Source of the DNA: Trematomus loennbergii
Taxonomy: Eukaryota; Chordata; Actinopteri; Perciformes; Nototheniidae
NCBI GenBank assembly: GCA_012861695.1
Contig: JAAOOA010000033.1
Location: 13,610,434 to 13,674,433 of the forward strand
Length of the DNA stretch: 64,000 bases
Reading direction: 5' to 3'
In this document: positions 35,736-46,689 of the stretch, in pieces
Layout: each line of letters starts with the position of its first letter
Numbering within the stretch: the stretch's first letter is position 1
Position numbers and translations under genes: made by a program
The notes under the pieces: generated by a model
What the model was told of the DNA's origin: nothing
Databases searched by the model: none
The model's input: the letters and a program-made list of their open reading frames with translations, nothing else

Positions 35736-36224
35736 ATTGACTGATACATTTATTCGAACAAGTAAAATAAATAATTACAAAACAAAAATGTTGCAATGCA
35801 TAGTCATGTAAGAGAAATCAAAACAAAAAAATGACATTTACAACAACAACAACAACAGCATTAGCAACATAAACAGTCCCACATCGAGTGTTCGAAAAGG
35901 AGTGAGAAGAAATATAACTTATTTAATCTCACCCCCTTGTCCCTAAATGATTTATTTATAATCTATAATCTGCAGTAATTATCATTATTATTAATTGTTA
36001 TTGTTATTATTTAGTGGGAATGCTGATACAGCATTCCAACTATCTGTTATGCTACGCACAAAATTCTTTATTATTCCGCCGGGTTATTTTGCACCTCTTC
36101 TTCTCCCACATTCCACATCGCAGAAACTCCGTTCAAACATCAAAACGTTCAGCTCGGTCGGGAATCGATGGCTATTACTTTTCTTATTCATACATTTCAT
36201 AATTTCTTACAAACCGTGTTGGTG
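35728..36224 (-). mobile_element. Second LINE 3' end inserted in the older LINE
   Basis: It begins (on the plus strand) with the tail TTGATTGATTGACTGA, then TACATTTATTCGAACAAG and GTGTTCGAAAAGGAGTGAG. This is the minus-strand form of a different fish LINE 3' region. It separates two parts of the older LINE (35735 and 36225) that are also far apart in the intact protein, so a deletion accompanied or preceded it. Confidence 0.55.
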
Positions 36225-36440
36225 TGAAAGGGGCACCAGTCAGTACAGTCCAAACACGCCTGAAGTTCCTCCATAGATTTACTGCTCCACTGCCTGAATG
36301 TCCTCACTACAGGTTTACACAGTTTTAGTTCCTGCCTGTATGCAGGAATCAGGTGGACCATGGTGTGGTCAGAGTGGCCCAGTGCAGCTCGGGGGACGGC
36401 GTGATAGGCTCCCTTGATGGTGGTGTAACAGTGAAATCCA
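36225..36440 (-). pseudogene. LINE ORF2 linker fragment (between endonuclease and RT)
   Basis: The minus strand encodes [20 protein letters not shown], then [20 protein letters not shown] and [20 protein letters not shown]. This is the C-terminal side of the endonuclease domain and the following linker of the same LINE group as 35231-35735. The GHSDH motif is a conserved endonuclease histidine region. About 150 or more residues are missing before the palm fragment. Confidence 0.75.
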
Positions 36441-36591
36441 GTGTTAGCCTAATTTAAAGTGTAGAATTAACTAACTTTCCAGTGTATATTTGTTTACTAA
36501 TTCAAGCAGCCATGACACCCTTAACAGATATAAAGTTGGTAATGAGTCTCCTGGATGACATCTCTGATTTGATTCCCAAACACTGCTTTAA

Positions 36592-37327
36592 AGGTCCCAT
36601 GTCATGGCCATTTCTACTGATCATAATTCCATTGTTGAGGTATACTAAAATAGATTTATACTGTGCAATTTTCCAAACTCACATTGGTTTCTCATACAGC
36701 ATCTCTGTAAAGTATGTGTATTCACCGGTATTCACTCTCTGTCCTAAACGGCTGTGTCCCCCCTTTCTGTGAGCCCAGTGTGCTCTGATTGGTCGGGAAG
36801 TTGCGAGGCTCGTTGCTGCGATCTGCTGCGAGGAGCAGACAGGCTTCCGGGTCACACCACACACCAATTTGTTTCCTATTGCCTAAACCTCCAGGGGTGT
36901 ACACAGTTTAATACTGTCAACTTCTAATCTAAAACGAAAACGTCTTTTAAAACTACAATTCCCAGTAGAGACGTGCCATAGAACATGTTGCGAAACACAA
37001 TAGCCATCATGTGTATAGTTCTGGGGGGGGCGTTCGAGTCCAGTTAGTCTGCCGTGGTTTCGTTCCATTTCAAATAGCTGTTTGACGTTCGGCGTAACCT
37101 TGGCGCACTGCCACTCCAACATCCAATCCCAGAGCTTGAAGATTAATCACGGGGTTTGTCAACGGGATTGTAGTCCCAAACGATGATACAAATCTGTTTA
37201 TGTCAGTAAATGTGTACTAACAGAGGCGGGGGTGTTTGTGAAAACAACGGGGACAGAGCTGGCTGCTGTCAGACGATCAGCTGTGCGGAGTCATCACAAA
37301 CGGACGTCGCTTCACGACATGGGACCT
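36592..37327. mobile_element. TTAA-target MITE
   Basis: The 12-base terminal inverted repeat AGGTCCCATGTC is perfect at both ends. TTAA flanks it at 36588-36591 and 37328-37331. TTAA targets are used by piggyBac and Kolobok transposons; which one mobilised this element cannot be told from 736 non-coding bases. The part at about 37010-37175 also occurs, in reverse, at 59400-59575, and partly at 61440-61500, so the element is a mosaic or shares a module with another family. Confidence 0.82.
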
Positions 37328-38149
37328 TTAAGTCTTTCACTTCCTACCTGAAACGTATTTCCTCTATCTTGTTAATTTTCTCTCTATATATTATTTTTCT
37401 ACATCATTCACTCGGTCTAATCTGTCTATCGGCCTCCATTCTGATGAGTAAGGATATTCAGTTGGCTAAAGGTGTTTTGGTGTCTTTCTTTTTTCAGGGT
37501 AAGAGTGGATTGAATTGGCATTGGTATACAGTATTCAGCTATTATTGTTCAAGTGATCAGTCAAAAAGGATAAAACCAAGGTCTAAGAAATGCTAATGTC
37601 TTAAAGATGAATGCATTTGTGTGTGCTTTGCTCCAGTGAAGCGTGTACTGCCAAAGTAGGTATCACAGAAATGTGGCAGGAAGGTATTGCAATGCTTTTC
37701 ATTTGTTTAATCCCTGCTGTGCAGCACGTACACACCTTTGGTTTTTTGTCACATTATTCCACAATGCCTGCATTTTTGCATTCCTTCCTGCTGTTTTCTA
37801 TTACTTTTAAACTATACAACAGGGAAACTGTGTATACATTATCAAACATCCCCATGGTGGTTTTGTTTGTACCAACATCAATTATATCAGCACTGCAGGA
37901 GAGCTGTGGGTATAAAATGCTTGTTGTTCCAGCAAAACTGATGATACACTTCTGCTGAACTCCTTAAATGATATTCTGAGCATTGATGGTTAGGTATAGT
38001 AGGTGTCATAAAGGCTATAAGCCTGGCACACTAAACAATGAGCCCTGTAAACAAGTACATATGTCCCTGAACAATTGCTTGTTCGATCCATTGAAGTTAC
38101 CCTAAAAAGGATCAAATGAAACACAATAGGGAAAATCAAAGAAGACAAG

Positions 38150-38290
38150 GGGGGGGGTTCAAGTCCCAGAATGGACCAAGTGACCCATGTACCTATCCCA
38201 GTATAATTTCCTTATACTAATATGGGTTAAATGCGGAGAAAATATTTCACTGTGTGTACGTGTCTGGCGATTAAGGTGGATTTCATTTAA
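38150..38290 (+). mobile_element. Partial tRNA-derived SINE
   Basis: GGTTCAAGTCCC matches a polymerase III B box. It is followed by TAAATGCGGAGAAAATATTT and CACTGTGTGTACGTGTCTGG, as in common fish SINEs. The A box and the first half of the tRNA-like head are not recognisable upstream, so the copy looks 5'-truncated. Confidence 0.5.
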
Positions 38291-38940
38291 ATCCTCTAAT
38301 TTCAACTTTCATCTCCGAGTAAAAATAGGATGTAAATAATAATTAGCTTTTTTAATTTGGCTTTTATAGATTCAGTGACTTTGACTATCACCTTACATCT
38401 AGAACAGGGGTTTTCAAAGTCTGGGAAGGTGAGCCTCCTCTCAGAGAACATGAGAACAGCCGCGCCCCCCCTCCCAATTATTATTGCTATTATTATTATT
38501 ATTATTGTTGTTGTTGCTATAATGCAGGGGTATTCAATTGCATTTCAAAGAGGTCCAGTAAGAGCAAATGTCATTAAATGCTCTGTTTTCGCTGTCTACC
38601 TTTCTCTTTTTTGAGCACGCCATTTGAAGTTACTCCGACTGTTTCTCTCTTCTTGTCTCGTCTCTGTGTGTTTGAATCTATCGTGCTGACTCACTGACAG
38701 CACCGATTTGATTGGCTGAGTAGCATCACCTCCTAAAAACATTAAAAAATAACTTTTTTAAACCGTTTTAAATATTTGTTTTAAACATTTTTTACATTTT
38801 CAACATCGTGGATGAATCCTTATATGCTCCCGGCAACACACTGAACATCAACTTTGCCTCCTTATTACACTCACCCCTACTTTAGTGCTGGGAACAATGA
38901 GTCTGCGTCTTTGATGCGCACAGGTGGATGATGCGGGGAT

Positions 38941-39312
38941 CAGAGTCCTGCGGGGATCAGAGTCCTGCATTCGGTCCCGAAAAGTGATTCACGGGTGGTA
39001 AGATTCCTCAGACCTCTCCCCGCGGGACCGCACATAATCATAACCTCTGCACCGCATCAATCTGCTGCTGAGCGCGCCACATTCGAAATGGCTGAGGTGA
39101 AGCTCTAGCGGAGAATACAGCATTGTAAATAACTCTTCCTCAAGAGCAAAATCCAACGTCTGGGAGGCTTTTGGTGTCATGGAGAAAATAACCAACATCC
39201 CACACTCTTTGAGCCAAATACGCAACTGCGTGTGGCGGGGCGGGTTCGGTATTGCACGTTGCGGGTGCGGGGCGTGAGCGGGTCTTGAAAATCAGACCCG
39301 TGCAGGACTCTG
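38941..39312. mobile_element. Nested hAT MITE with 8-bp TSD and a duplicated end
   Basis: CAGAGTCCTGC at the left and GCAGGACTCTG at the right are perfect 11-base inverted ends. GCGGGGAT flanks both sides (38933-38940 and 39313-39320). At the left, a 17-base unit that includes the terminal repeat is present twice (38941-38957, then from 38958). The element splits the transposase fragment of its host element right after the LRLFLSTLHP region. Confidence 0.8.
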
Positions 39313-39560
39313 GCGGGGATGCAATGTAGACAGGAATAAACGCAGATCATCCTCTGGCTGCAGCCTTGACCGGTACTTGCTTTTGATCAAAGTCAATGCG
39401 GAAAACCCGCACTCACACAGGTAGGTGGAGGTGAAGGGAATGAGCACTTTTACAACCTTTTTGGCGAGGTGGGGGAACTCGGTCTCCACAGACAGCCAAA
39501 AGTGTGCAAGTGACAATTTACTCATCTTGTTCTCGTTACTTTTTTTCTCATGCTGCGCCT
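39313..39560 (-). pseudogene. hAT transposase C-terminal dimerisation domain
   Basis: The frame reads LSLAHFWLSVETEFPHLAKK, then VLIPFTSTYLCECGFSALTL and KSKYRSRLQPEDDLRLFLS. The pattern FW, then P-x-L-A, STYLCE-x-GFS, K-x-R and L-x-x-DLRL is the C-terminal dimerisation region (Dimer_Tnp_hAT) found in hAT transposases and in domesticated relatives such as ZBED and FAM200-like proteins. Everything N-terminal, including the BED finger and the DDE residues, is missing. The C-terminus is cut by a nested element, so this is a relic. Confidence 0.85.
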
Positions 39561-39693
39561 CCCCTGAAGCTCTCTGGCGCCCCCCCAGGGAGGCGCGCCT
39601 CACACTTTGAAAACCGCTGATCTAGAAAGTTCTGTACAAATGTCAGGCTCTTTGTCAATCCTTCTATCCCTCCTCAGAATAATGTGTTAATAA

Positions 39694-40540
39694 TAGGGCT
39701 GTCAAGTTAACGCGTTAACGCAAAAAAAAAATTAACGCCACTAATTATTTTAACGCGATTAACGCATGTGTATTTTTTGTCCTCGGCCGCCCCGTAGTTT
39801 CAGAGCGCATCGAGTTTAAAATACCATCTACGTGCTGATGCTGACAACCCCGCTCCTGCCGCCCGCTTGTGGCAGACCACACTTCCACGCTCACTGGCAG
39901 GCCCGGACTGGCCATCGGGAGGACCGGGAGGGAGTGTGTATGTGTGGCGCGACTCGCGCGAGCGAGGCACACCTTACGTGTTGTTGTTGTTAGCATCTGG
40001 TGCTAGCTAGCTGCGCTAACGGATATAAGGAGCTGTTTCAATGACATTTCGCCGACAACTGCGCCGAGCACTTGACTTTATGCAGGTAGCCAGACAGTGG
40101 GACATTGTACGAAAAGTCAGCGCACTCAGCACGGATAGTACGCGCTACATGATTGCAGCGTCCAGGCAGCACACGTTCGAGCATATATGCCTTGAGCGGC
40201 ACATAGCTCCAATGTATGAGGTGTGAACACACACACACACAGTATTATTGTATGAGAGAGGTTCCAGGTTGAATTGAGGCGAATATTTGTAATGTTCAGA
40301 GGTTGTTGTGTTTAATATTCATGAGAATATTTGTCATTGTTCAAATGATAATAAACAAACATATAAAGCATATTTGTCCACTCATATGTTGATAAGAGTA
40401 TTAAAAACTTGAAAAATATCCCTCTAAGGTACATTTAGAACAGATAAAAAATGTGCGATTAATTTGCGATTAATCGCGATTAACTATGGACAATCATGCG
40501 ATTAATCGCGATTAAATATTTTAATCGACTGACAGCCCTA
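39694..40540. mobile_element. hAT element with 8-bp TSD, internally deleted
   Basis: TAGGGCTGTCA at the left matches TGACAGCCCTA at the right. GTTAATAA flanks both (39686-39693 and 40541-40548). Both subterminal regions are full of CGATTAA and CGCGTTAAC words (for example 40452-40520), as expected for transposase-binding clusters. The middle keeps a piece of hAT transposase on the plus strand. A segment at about 39898-39930 (GGCCCGGACTGGCCATCGGG) resembles part of yet another repeat. Confidence 0.85.
40041..40228 (+). pseudogene. hAT transposase catalytic-domain fragment
   Basis: The frame contains QVARQWDIVRKVSALSTDST followed by RYMIAASRQHTFEHICLERH. This fits the hAT RNase-H-like core pattern W-x-I, K-V, TD-x-x-x-NM, A, then H-x-x-C-x-x-H, with several key positions changed (NM has become YM). 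It lies inside an hAT element with intact ends. Only about 45 residues are recognisable. Confidence 0.55.
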
Positions 40541-40549
40541 GTTAATAAT

Positions 40550-43500
40550 GCTCGAGTGAAGAAGCTATTGTAACTGATATTACACAGTAGTTCCAGTCAG
40601 TGGTGATACATGGTGTCAGTCCGCTGATCTGTACTGTATTTGCGGTGATTTAGCAGCTTCCTGTCAGATGCCACCAAACACATGAGGGTCTGGGTGAACA
40701 TCAACTTTGTCCTGACAAAGAAACAAGCAGTGTTTCTCTATCACTGTGAGTCTGCGAGTCTTTCACCTCTGCAGCAGAAGAGTGCCCACAATCCTCCTCT
40801 CCTTTTTTTCCCAACAGTACAAATCCGGTGGATTGGTTGAAGAGCCGCTTTAGTTCCCTGTAAAAACGGAAAAAGTGCGAAACTAAAAGTCATCGTCTCT
40901 GCACGTGTCGTCTGACAGTTAAACTTGTAAAGTTTCTTCTTCATGCATTTATCACTTATTATCACAAATATTTATGGTGAATTATTCCCTTAAAATGTAC
41001 AGATTAGAGAAAAACTTGCATTTACTGAAAAATAAACCCTTTACTACCTTGCATCTTCTGATGGAGAAAAAGAGGAAAATGCAATTTATTGAAAAAAGTA
41101 TTATTGATAATTGATGTTTGGTAAAAGATAATAATCAGGTAAGGGAGATGAAAAAGCTGTTTTATAAGACCCACGGCCACGCCTTAAAAAGGTTATCTAA
41201 TGATGGAAGGGAAAAGATTCTCGACTTACGTTTACGCAGCACGATCGAGATAAAAGCACATTATGAAAACACAGATAAAGCTTTAAGTGCAACATTGCAG
41301 CATTTATATAGGAGCAAAATGTTCAAACAGTTTGCTAACTGACTCTTCAAATGTTCAGAACATTTGCAATACTCGTTGAAAGCGCCGCAGTATACGAGGA
41401 CTCTTTGCCAGCCTCATGTCACCTTCTCCAAAGGGCAAACGTTCTTCCAGATGGGTTGATCAATCCCGCCTCTCCACTACAGGGAACTGAATAAAGCAAA
41501 AGTGCTTCAGAAAGAGCCCTTATTAAAACACTCCAACACTCATTTCCTCCTCTCATGGCCTCTCTCCCCTGCGGCCATAACACCAGCGCCTGTAAGCTGC
41601 CTCCTCTGACCTGCACAGGTGCTCCGCTCCTACTCTATTGCCAAAAAAAAGAAGTTAATTTTGACTCGAGGCTCTTGCCTTGAATTTTACGATGTAGAAT
41701 TAAAAGACTGAGGGAGGGAAATAAAGTCTTGGATTCTAATTAAGGAAGTTTTGTGTGTCCCAGGGACAGATGATTATAGAGAATAAAAGGTTTTAACAAG
41801 CATGGCATAAGCTAATCCACCACCATCACCCACCATATTCCTGTCTGGAAGACAATGCAGGCAGTAAATGATGCCCCGGGCATGTAAGATTGATTGGCTG
41901 GAATTCAGCACAATCAAACTGAGAGCCAGGACAGTCAGCCACCACACCACTAATAGACCAATAATACACTTAATATGGTGTGTGTGGGGGTGATATCTAT
42001 AGTCTTCTGTCAATACTGGTTTTCGCACAATGCCCTTGCAATAAATCTAAAGTATTCAACTTTTAAGATGACACATTTAACAGTGGATTTCAAGTTCACT
42101 TGAAAAAAAGTTGTTGTATTTTAGTTTTTTAGGATTCCATAGCTAAACAATGGCTACTTAACAACTACAATTACCCTACAAATAAAATAATAGTTTAAAT
42201 AAATAAATAATTATAATCCATGCCATAGCTCTGTGTTGATTTAATTGACCTCTGTGAGCAAATCAGCTGATGATGCATCGTGATTATTTTGAAATTAAAA
42301 CATTTTGGTAGTAAACTTTTATTTGTGACACTGCTTTGCACCATTCATTTTAGAAGTTAAAAACTAAATTTAAAAAAAGACTTGCTAAGGATATGTAGTT
42401 TCAACAACCAACCTCTGTAAATGATAGATTCAGTTCCGTGTCACCTTTAGATAATGTGGATTTGGCCCTATCTGTAAAATGAGTCATCCAGCCGAGATAC
42501 ACAACGGATCTACAATTGTTTTTATTTAAACCTTTTAGTTTCACTGCGATTAAAATCATTTTTAATAGGGCCTTATAAGGGACCAACATAAAATCAGCCT
42601 TACAGCCATAAAGACAACATAAATAGGGCAATATTACATTCATATGAGTTTAAAAAAGCATAGAGAATGTTTTGTTAAAATATACATGAATACTCTCAAG
42701 TGTGCACTCAAATACGTTAGGACCAGAAAACATTGCACCAAAGTGTTCATTTGCAGTTAGAGCTGAATTGGGTAATCCTTTTTCTGATAAAAGCACATTT
42801 ATTGGTTATATAATGCTATCTTCATGCTTATGGCGCTACAATGGATGTTTTTCTGACCAGCATATCTGAGTAGGGTTTTATTTAAATGCAGTGTTGTCAG
42901 ATGGAGTGGGATTATGACGTGGGCGAGAACACGCTCTGATGCGTTCAGTCCATCAGTGCTGCATGTGAACGAGTATTCATGATCAGAATGAGAAAAAAAA
43001 AAGAAGATAATTTGTGGTTTTCCTGTTCATAAAGTCAGATGTGTATAAGGAGAATTGACAGAAATGTGAAGATTGGATAAAATCACATCCTATTGTTTGT
43101 CACCTGCACCTAAAGCCTCTTACAGTATTGTGATCACACGTGGGAGCGGTCCCCTTATGTTTGACTCATGCTGTGTCGTGATAACATTTCTTTACAGGGA
43201 TTAAAAGCAAAAAGGGAACCAGCTAGCAGGTTAGTGAAAGAAATAGAATTCCAGCATAATGCACATTTCCAAATATATATGTGAATTTGTGTTGGGGCTT
43301 TGTTAGAAACATTCCTTCCTGGAACTATGTCTATAATCCGGCGGGTAAAGCTTGGAAAATGCTCATTGGCAGCAATATATGTCATCACTGGATGTCAAAT
43401 TGTATGGTGCGAACAAACTGAATGGTTCCAAATGTCTTAACCAAAAAGACGATATTGTTTTTACCGTAACTTGCTAAATCCTATAAATTAACAAAGCATT

Positions 43501-46299
43501 AACAACTGGAAAGCTACTTCAGCAACCCTGCTTATGCTTCATTTTTTTAATTTTGCTCCTCTGGTGCAAAGACATGTTGAAATTGGTATATTCATTTGGA
43601 TTGATTAAACTTTGTTAATGATGTGAACACACACACTCATACACATCATTTTTGATGCAGTTAACAACAGCAGAGTCACTCCTCTAGCGGCTATATTCCT
43701 ACAGAGCAGAACTGAGACTTTTCTGCATATGACTTTAGTTAACAGCAACGGATGGGGCGCTCCATAAAAAATGCTCTGTGTAAAGAAGAAATTCACAAGG
43801 CACAATTGTAATGCAGAGAATCCGTCTGGTCTCTGCGTTGCCTTGTGCGAGTGGTTTTGTTCCTTCAAAAACTCTGTGTTCTATTATAGAAGAAAGGATA
43901 AGAGCATCAATGTTCAGCGGAAGTTGGAAAATAAACTTGTTACTGTAGATGTTTTAGATGGTCCACTTTAGATGTCCAATCTAAAGTGGACCATGTTTCT
44001 TGTATTTCAGTTTTATTCTGTATGGATACCTGGCTTTCTGTACAATATAACATTCAGTCATGATAGCAGGTAACATAGAAATGTAAAGTCTCACTAAAAT
44101 AACATATGTAGTAATGAAAATCAGTCCTTAAAGAGAGAAATGCTTCATAAAAGGCACCAATTCCTACGTGCAGATACGTGCAATAGTGTATCACATACTA
44201 AACTAGGGTTGGATTTATGTAATTATTGTAAGATACATATAAAACATGTTTCAAACACAAATATTGAGCAGTTTGATGAGAAATGTACAACATGTGTAGT
44301 GTGAGTGAACTGACAACTGTGAGGCCTGTAACGTGGGTGTGTGATGAAAGCAGGAGCCCTTGGCCTATGTGGTGAAGGTCAGGCGTGTATCGAAGAGTAT
44401 ACCAAGGTTAAATGAATGCTGTCAGTGACCATGAAGGCCATTACATATACAACTGTCTGTTTGTGTATTTGTCTGTGTTCAAAGCTGAACCTTCCACCTT
44501 ATCTCAGGTTATTTATGTGTGTTTCTAAGTCCTGAAGCTCTTTATAGGAATTGAGAAACATGTAGAAGTAAATTGAGTTCCTCTCAAACTTTCCCTATAT
44601 TGAACCAAGTATTTTAAGATACTGATACTGATTTAAGCAACACGTTGAAGTAATTTGACTTGAAATGCAACTCTAAACAAAATAAAACTAAAAAGATAAA
44701 GATTGTTGCGTAAAGTAAAAAAAAAAAAATTATTTGCATGGGTCTCTCTTTCTCCTGAACATAATCTTTCCTCTCCCAATTATGTTGTCACATATGAGAG
44801 AATAAAGGCCTCTGTTGTCCAGCTTTCACTTTGCTACATTCATCTCTTTTCTTCCTGCTCACTTTCTTTTCTCTGTCTGACCGCCATATTTTCTCATCTT
44901 GCTCCCCCGCCAAAAGTCCATCGAATTTCTCTTCATCTCTCTTTCCCCTCTCTCTGTCTTCCCATCTACATTATCGGCTGCTACTTTAAAAGCCTGAAAA
45001 AAGTGTTAAATCACCCACAGTACTTGTACAGTTAAATATGGGCCTTATCGCCTCAAGACACATGCAAATCCCACCTTCTTCATCTTCAAGTTGTTGACCT
45101 GTCAATCATCAAGCTGCTCAAGTTGGTGAGTGGTGCCTTTAAAGCATGTTGCCTGAAGCTGAGGTAACCAGCATCAGTGAAGCATCAACAGACACTAACG
45201 ACGCAGGAAAAAAACCAAAGCTGTCATTCAACTATGTTGAGTGAGTCCTGTCTTGCATCTGTTTAAAGTTTTTGTTGGCAGCTATGATGGGCTTGATGTC
45301 TATATTTGTGATGTGTTTGAGGTCTTTCACATGTCAGCATGCCAAAATTACATAGCTGTATGTGAAAGTGTAAAGGCCTTCTAGGAGTCAGAAAAAAGAA
45401 AAAAGTTCAAAATGAGAATAATGTAGGTCTCTTTAAGTTTAAATCATGGCATTGAATATCCAATTTGTGAACAATTTGTGATAATGTGTTCAAACGTTAT
45501 GCATTGGCTGTGGTAAGCCTACATTTTATGGTCATAATAAATGGAAAAAGGTAGCAAAACATGTCATGGTCTTACATATTTATGTCAAATACTTTCTTTA
45601 ACCCCGTCTGATATTTTCTTTCTTCTCCATCACTTTGTCTCTCATGCCAGAGATTCCTCAGGCAAATTGTGTTCTTCTTTGTGTCTCCTGCCAAGACTGT
45701 GCTGTTCTTGGATGAAGGTTAAACGACAGGAGAAGCACTAGGTTGTGTATTATTTAACGCTTATTTAACAACTTTAGTTGACTTTGACTCCCTCAAAGGC
45801 AAAATGTCAATTATTAAAGCATTAAAGAGTACTGAGCTTTCATTTAGCGAGCTTCCTGTCACTCTTGGGAGGCATCAACACGATTCACTTGATCTGTGGT
45901 GTGTGTGTGGTGAGGCTGTCATGTGTTCTCCCCCCTCTCCTCTTGTGAATGTTAATAGCAGCTCTGTGACAGGATGCAAACTCTGGTCTCCTGCATGAAG
46001 GCCTAATGTGCTGCACCACCTTCACCCTGTCCTCTACTAATAACATGTAGGAAACACTACCTCTTGCACCACTGGGATTCAATATTGTAATACTTTGGAT
46101 GAGATTCCTAAAGATAGATGAGCTCAATCTCTGCAGTAGTAAAACAAAAAAAAAGGTGGTAGTTTGTGGTGGTGGACCAAAAAGCGGTTTTAGTTAACTA
46201 AACCGTTGTACAGCAGGAGTACTCAAGTAATCCAGTAAGAGGATAAACACGTCAGATGTTAACTTTAGGAAAATAGCCAGTTCACTTTAAATGAATGTC
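40550..46299. other. No gene seen; unique DNA, one possible conserved block
   Basis: A frame at 41118-41342 (MVKDNNQVREMKKLFYKTHG...) is lysine-rich but matches nothing recalled. About 41380-41640 has balanced composition and no repeats, and could be a conserved non-coding element. The rest is AT-rich unique sequence with short poly-A runs. Confidence 0.35.
43958..43994. repeat. Perfect 15-bp hairpin
   Basis: ATGGTCCACTTTAGA at 43958-43972 is followed, after the 7-base loop TGTCCAA, by its exact reverse complement at 43980-43994. No T run follows, and no gene is next to it. Confidence 0.9.
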
Positions 46300-46303
46300 T
46301 TAA

Positions 46304-46684
46304 AGGTGGGGAAGGCAATTTTGGAGAAACCAGCCGAGTGCGCTAGAATTTGAAAATTCACAGCCGGAAAAAATCTGCCACTTCCTTACAGAGCCCCTCC
46401 TCCAACACACACCAACGCGCATATGACCAATGAGGGCACGAGATAAGTTTGTGCACAGATGGAAGGCTGACAGGCAGGTAGGCCATCCAGTTATTTTAGC
46501 CGGGCCGGCTAAAATGATTGGTCGTGCTTTTTACAGCGCGACGGCTTCCACAGATGAATTTTTTTAATGGATTTTTTGTCAAAGCACTTAAGATATTCAT
46601 TGCTATCGGGATGTTAAGAGCATTCCATGGAATATAACAAAAAGTGTATCTCGAGCCGGTTTCTCAAACTTACCTACCCCACCT
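46304..46684. mobile_element. TTAA-target MITE, second family
   Basis: The left end AGGTGGGGAAGGCAATTTTG matches the reversed right end AGGTGGGGTAGGTAAGTTTG, and similarity continues into GAGAAACCAGCCGAG / GAGAAACCGGCTCGAG. TTAA is present at 46300-46303 and 46685-46688. The element is 381 bp, without coding potential, and distinct from the element at 36.6 kb except for the shared TTAA target and AGGT start. Confidence 0.85.
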
Positions 46685-46689
46685 TTAAG

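Larger units (their letters stand above)
38405..39619 (-). mobile_element. hAT element with transposase C-terminus and nested insertions
   Basis: The ends are CAGGGGTTTTCAAAGTCTGG and, read in reverse, CAGCGGTTTTCAAAGTGTGA. ATCTAGAA flanks both sides (38397-38404 and 39620-39627), an 8-bp hAT duplication. On the minus strand the right TIR is followed almost at once by the C-terminal part of an hAT transposase, so the copy arose by a large internal deletion. At 38525 a sequence like another hAT terminus appears (CAGGGGTATTCAATTGCATT), and a third hAT element lies at 38941-39312. Confidence 0.88.

Noticed and set aside
45955..46010. Sequence faintly like a tRNA T-arm with CTCTGGTCTCCTGCATGAAG
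   Set aside because: No cloverleaf could be formed around it and no A box was seen; at best a very old SINE trace.
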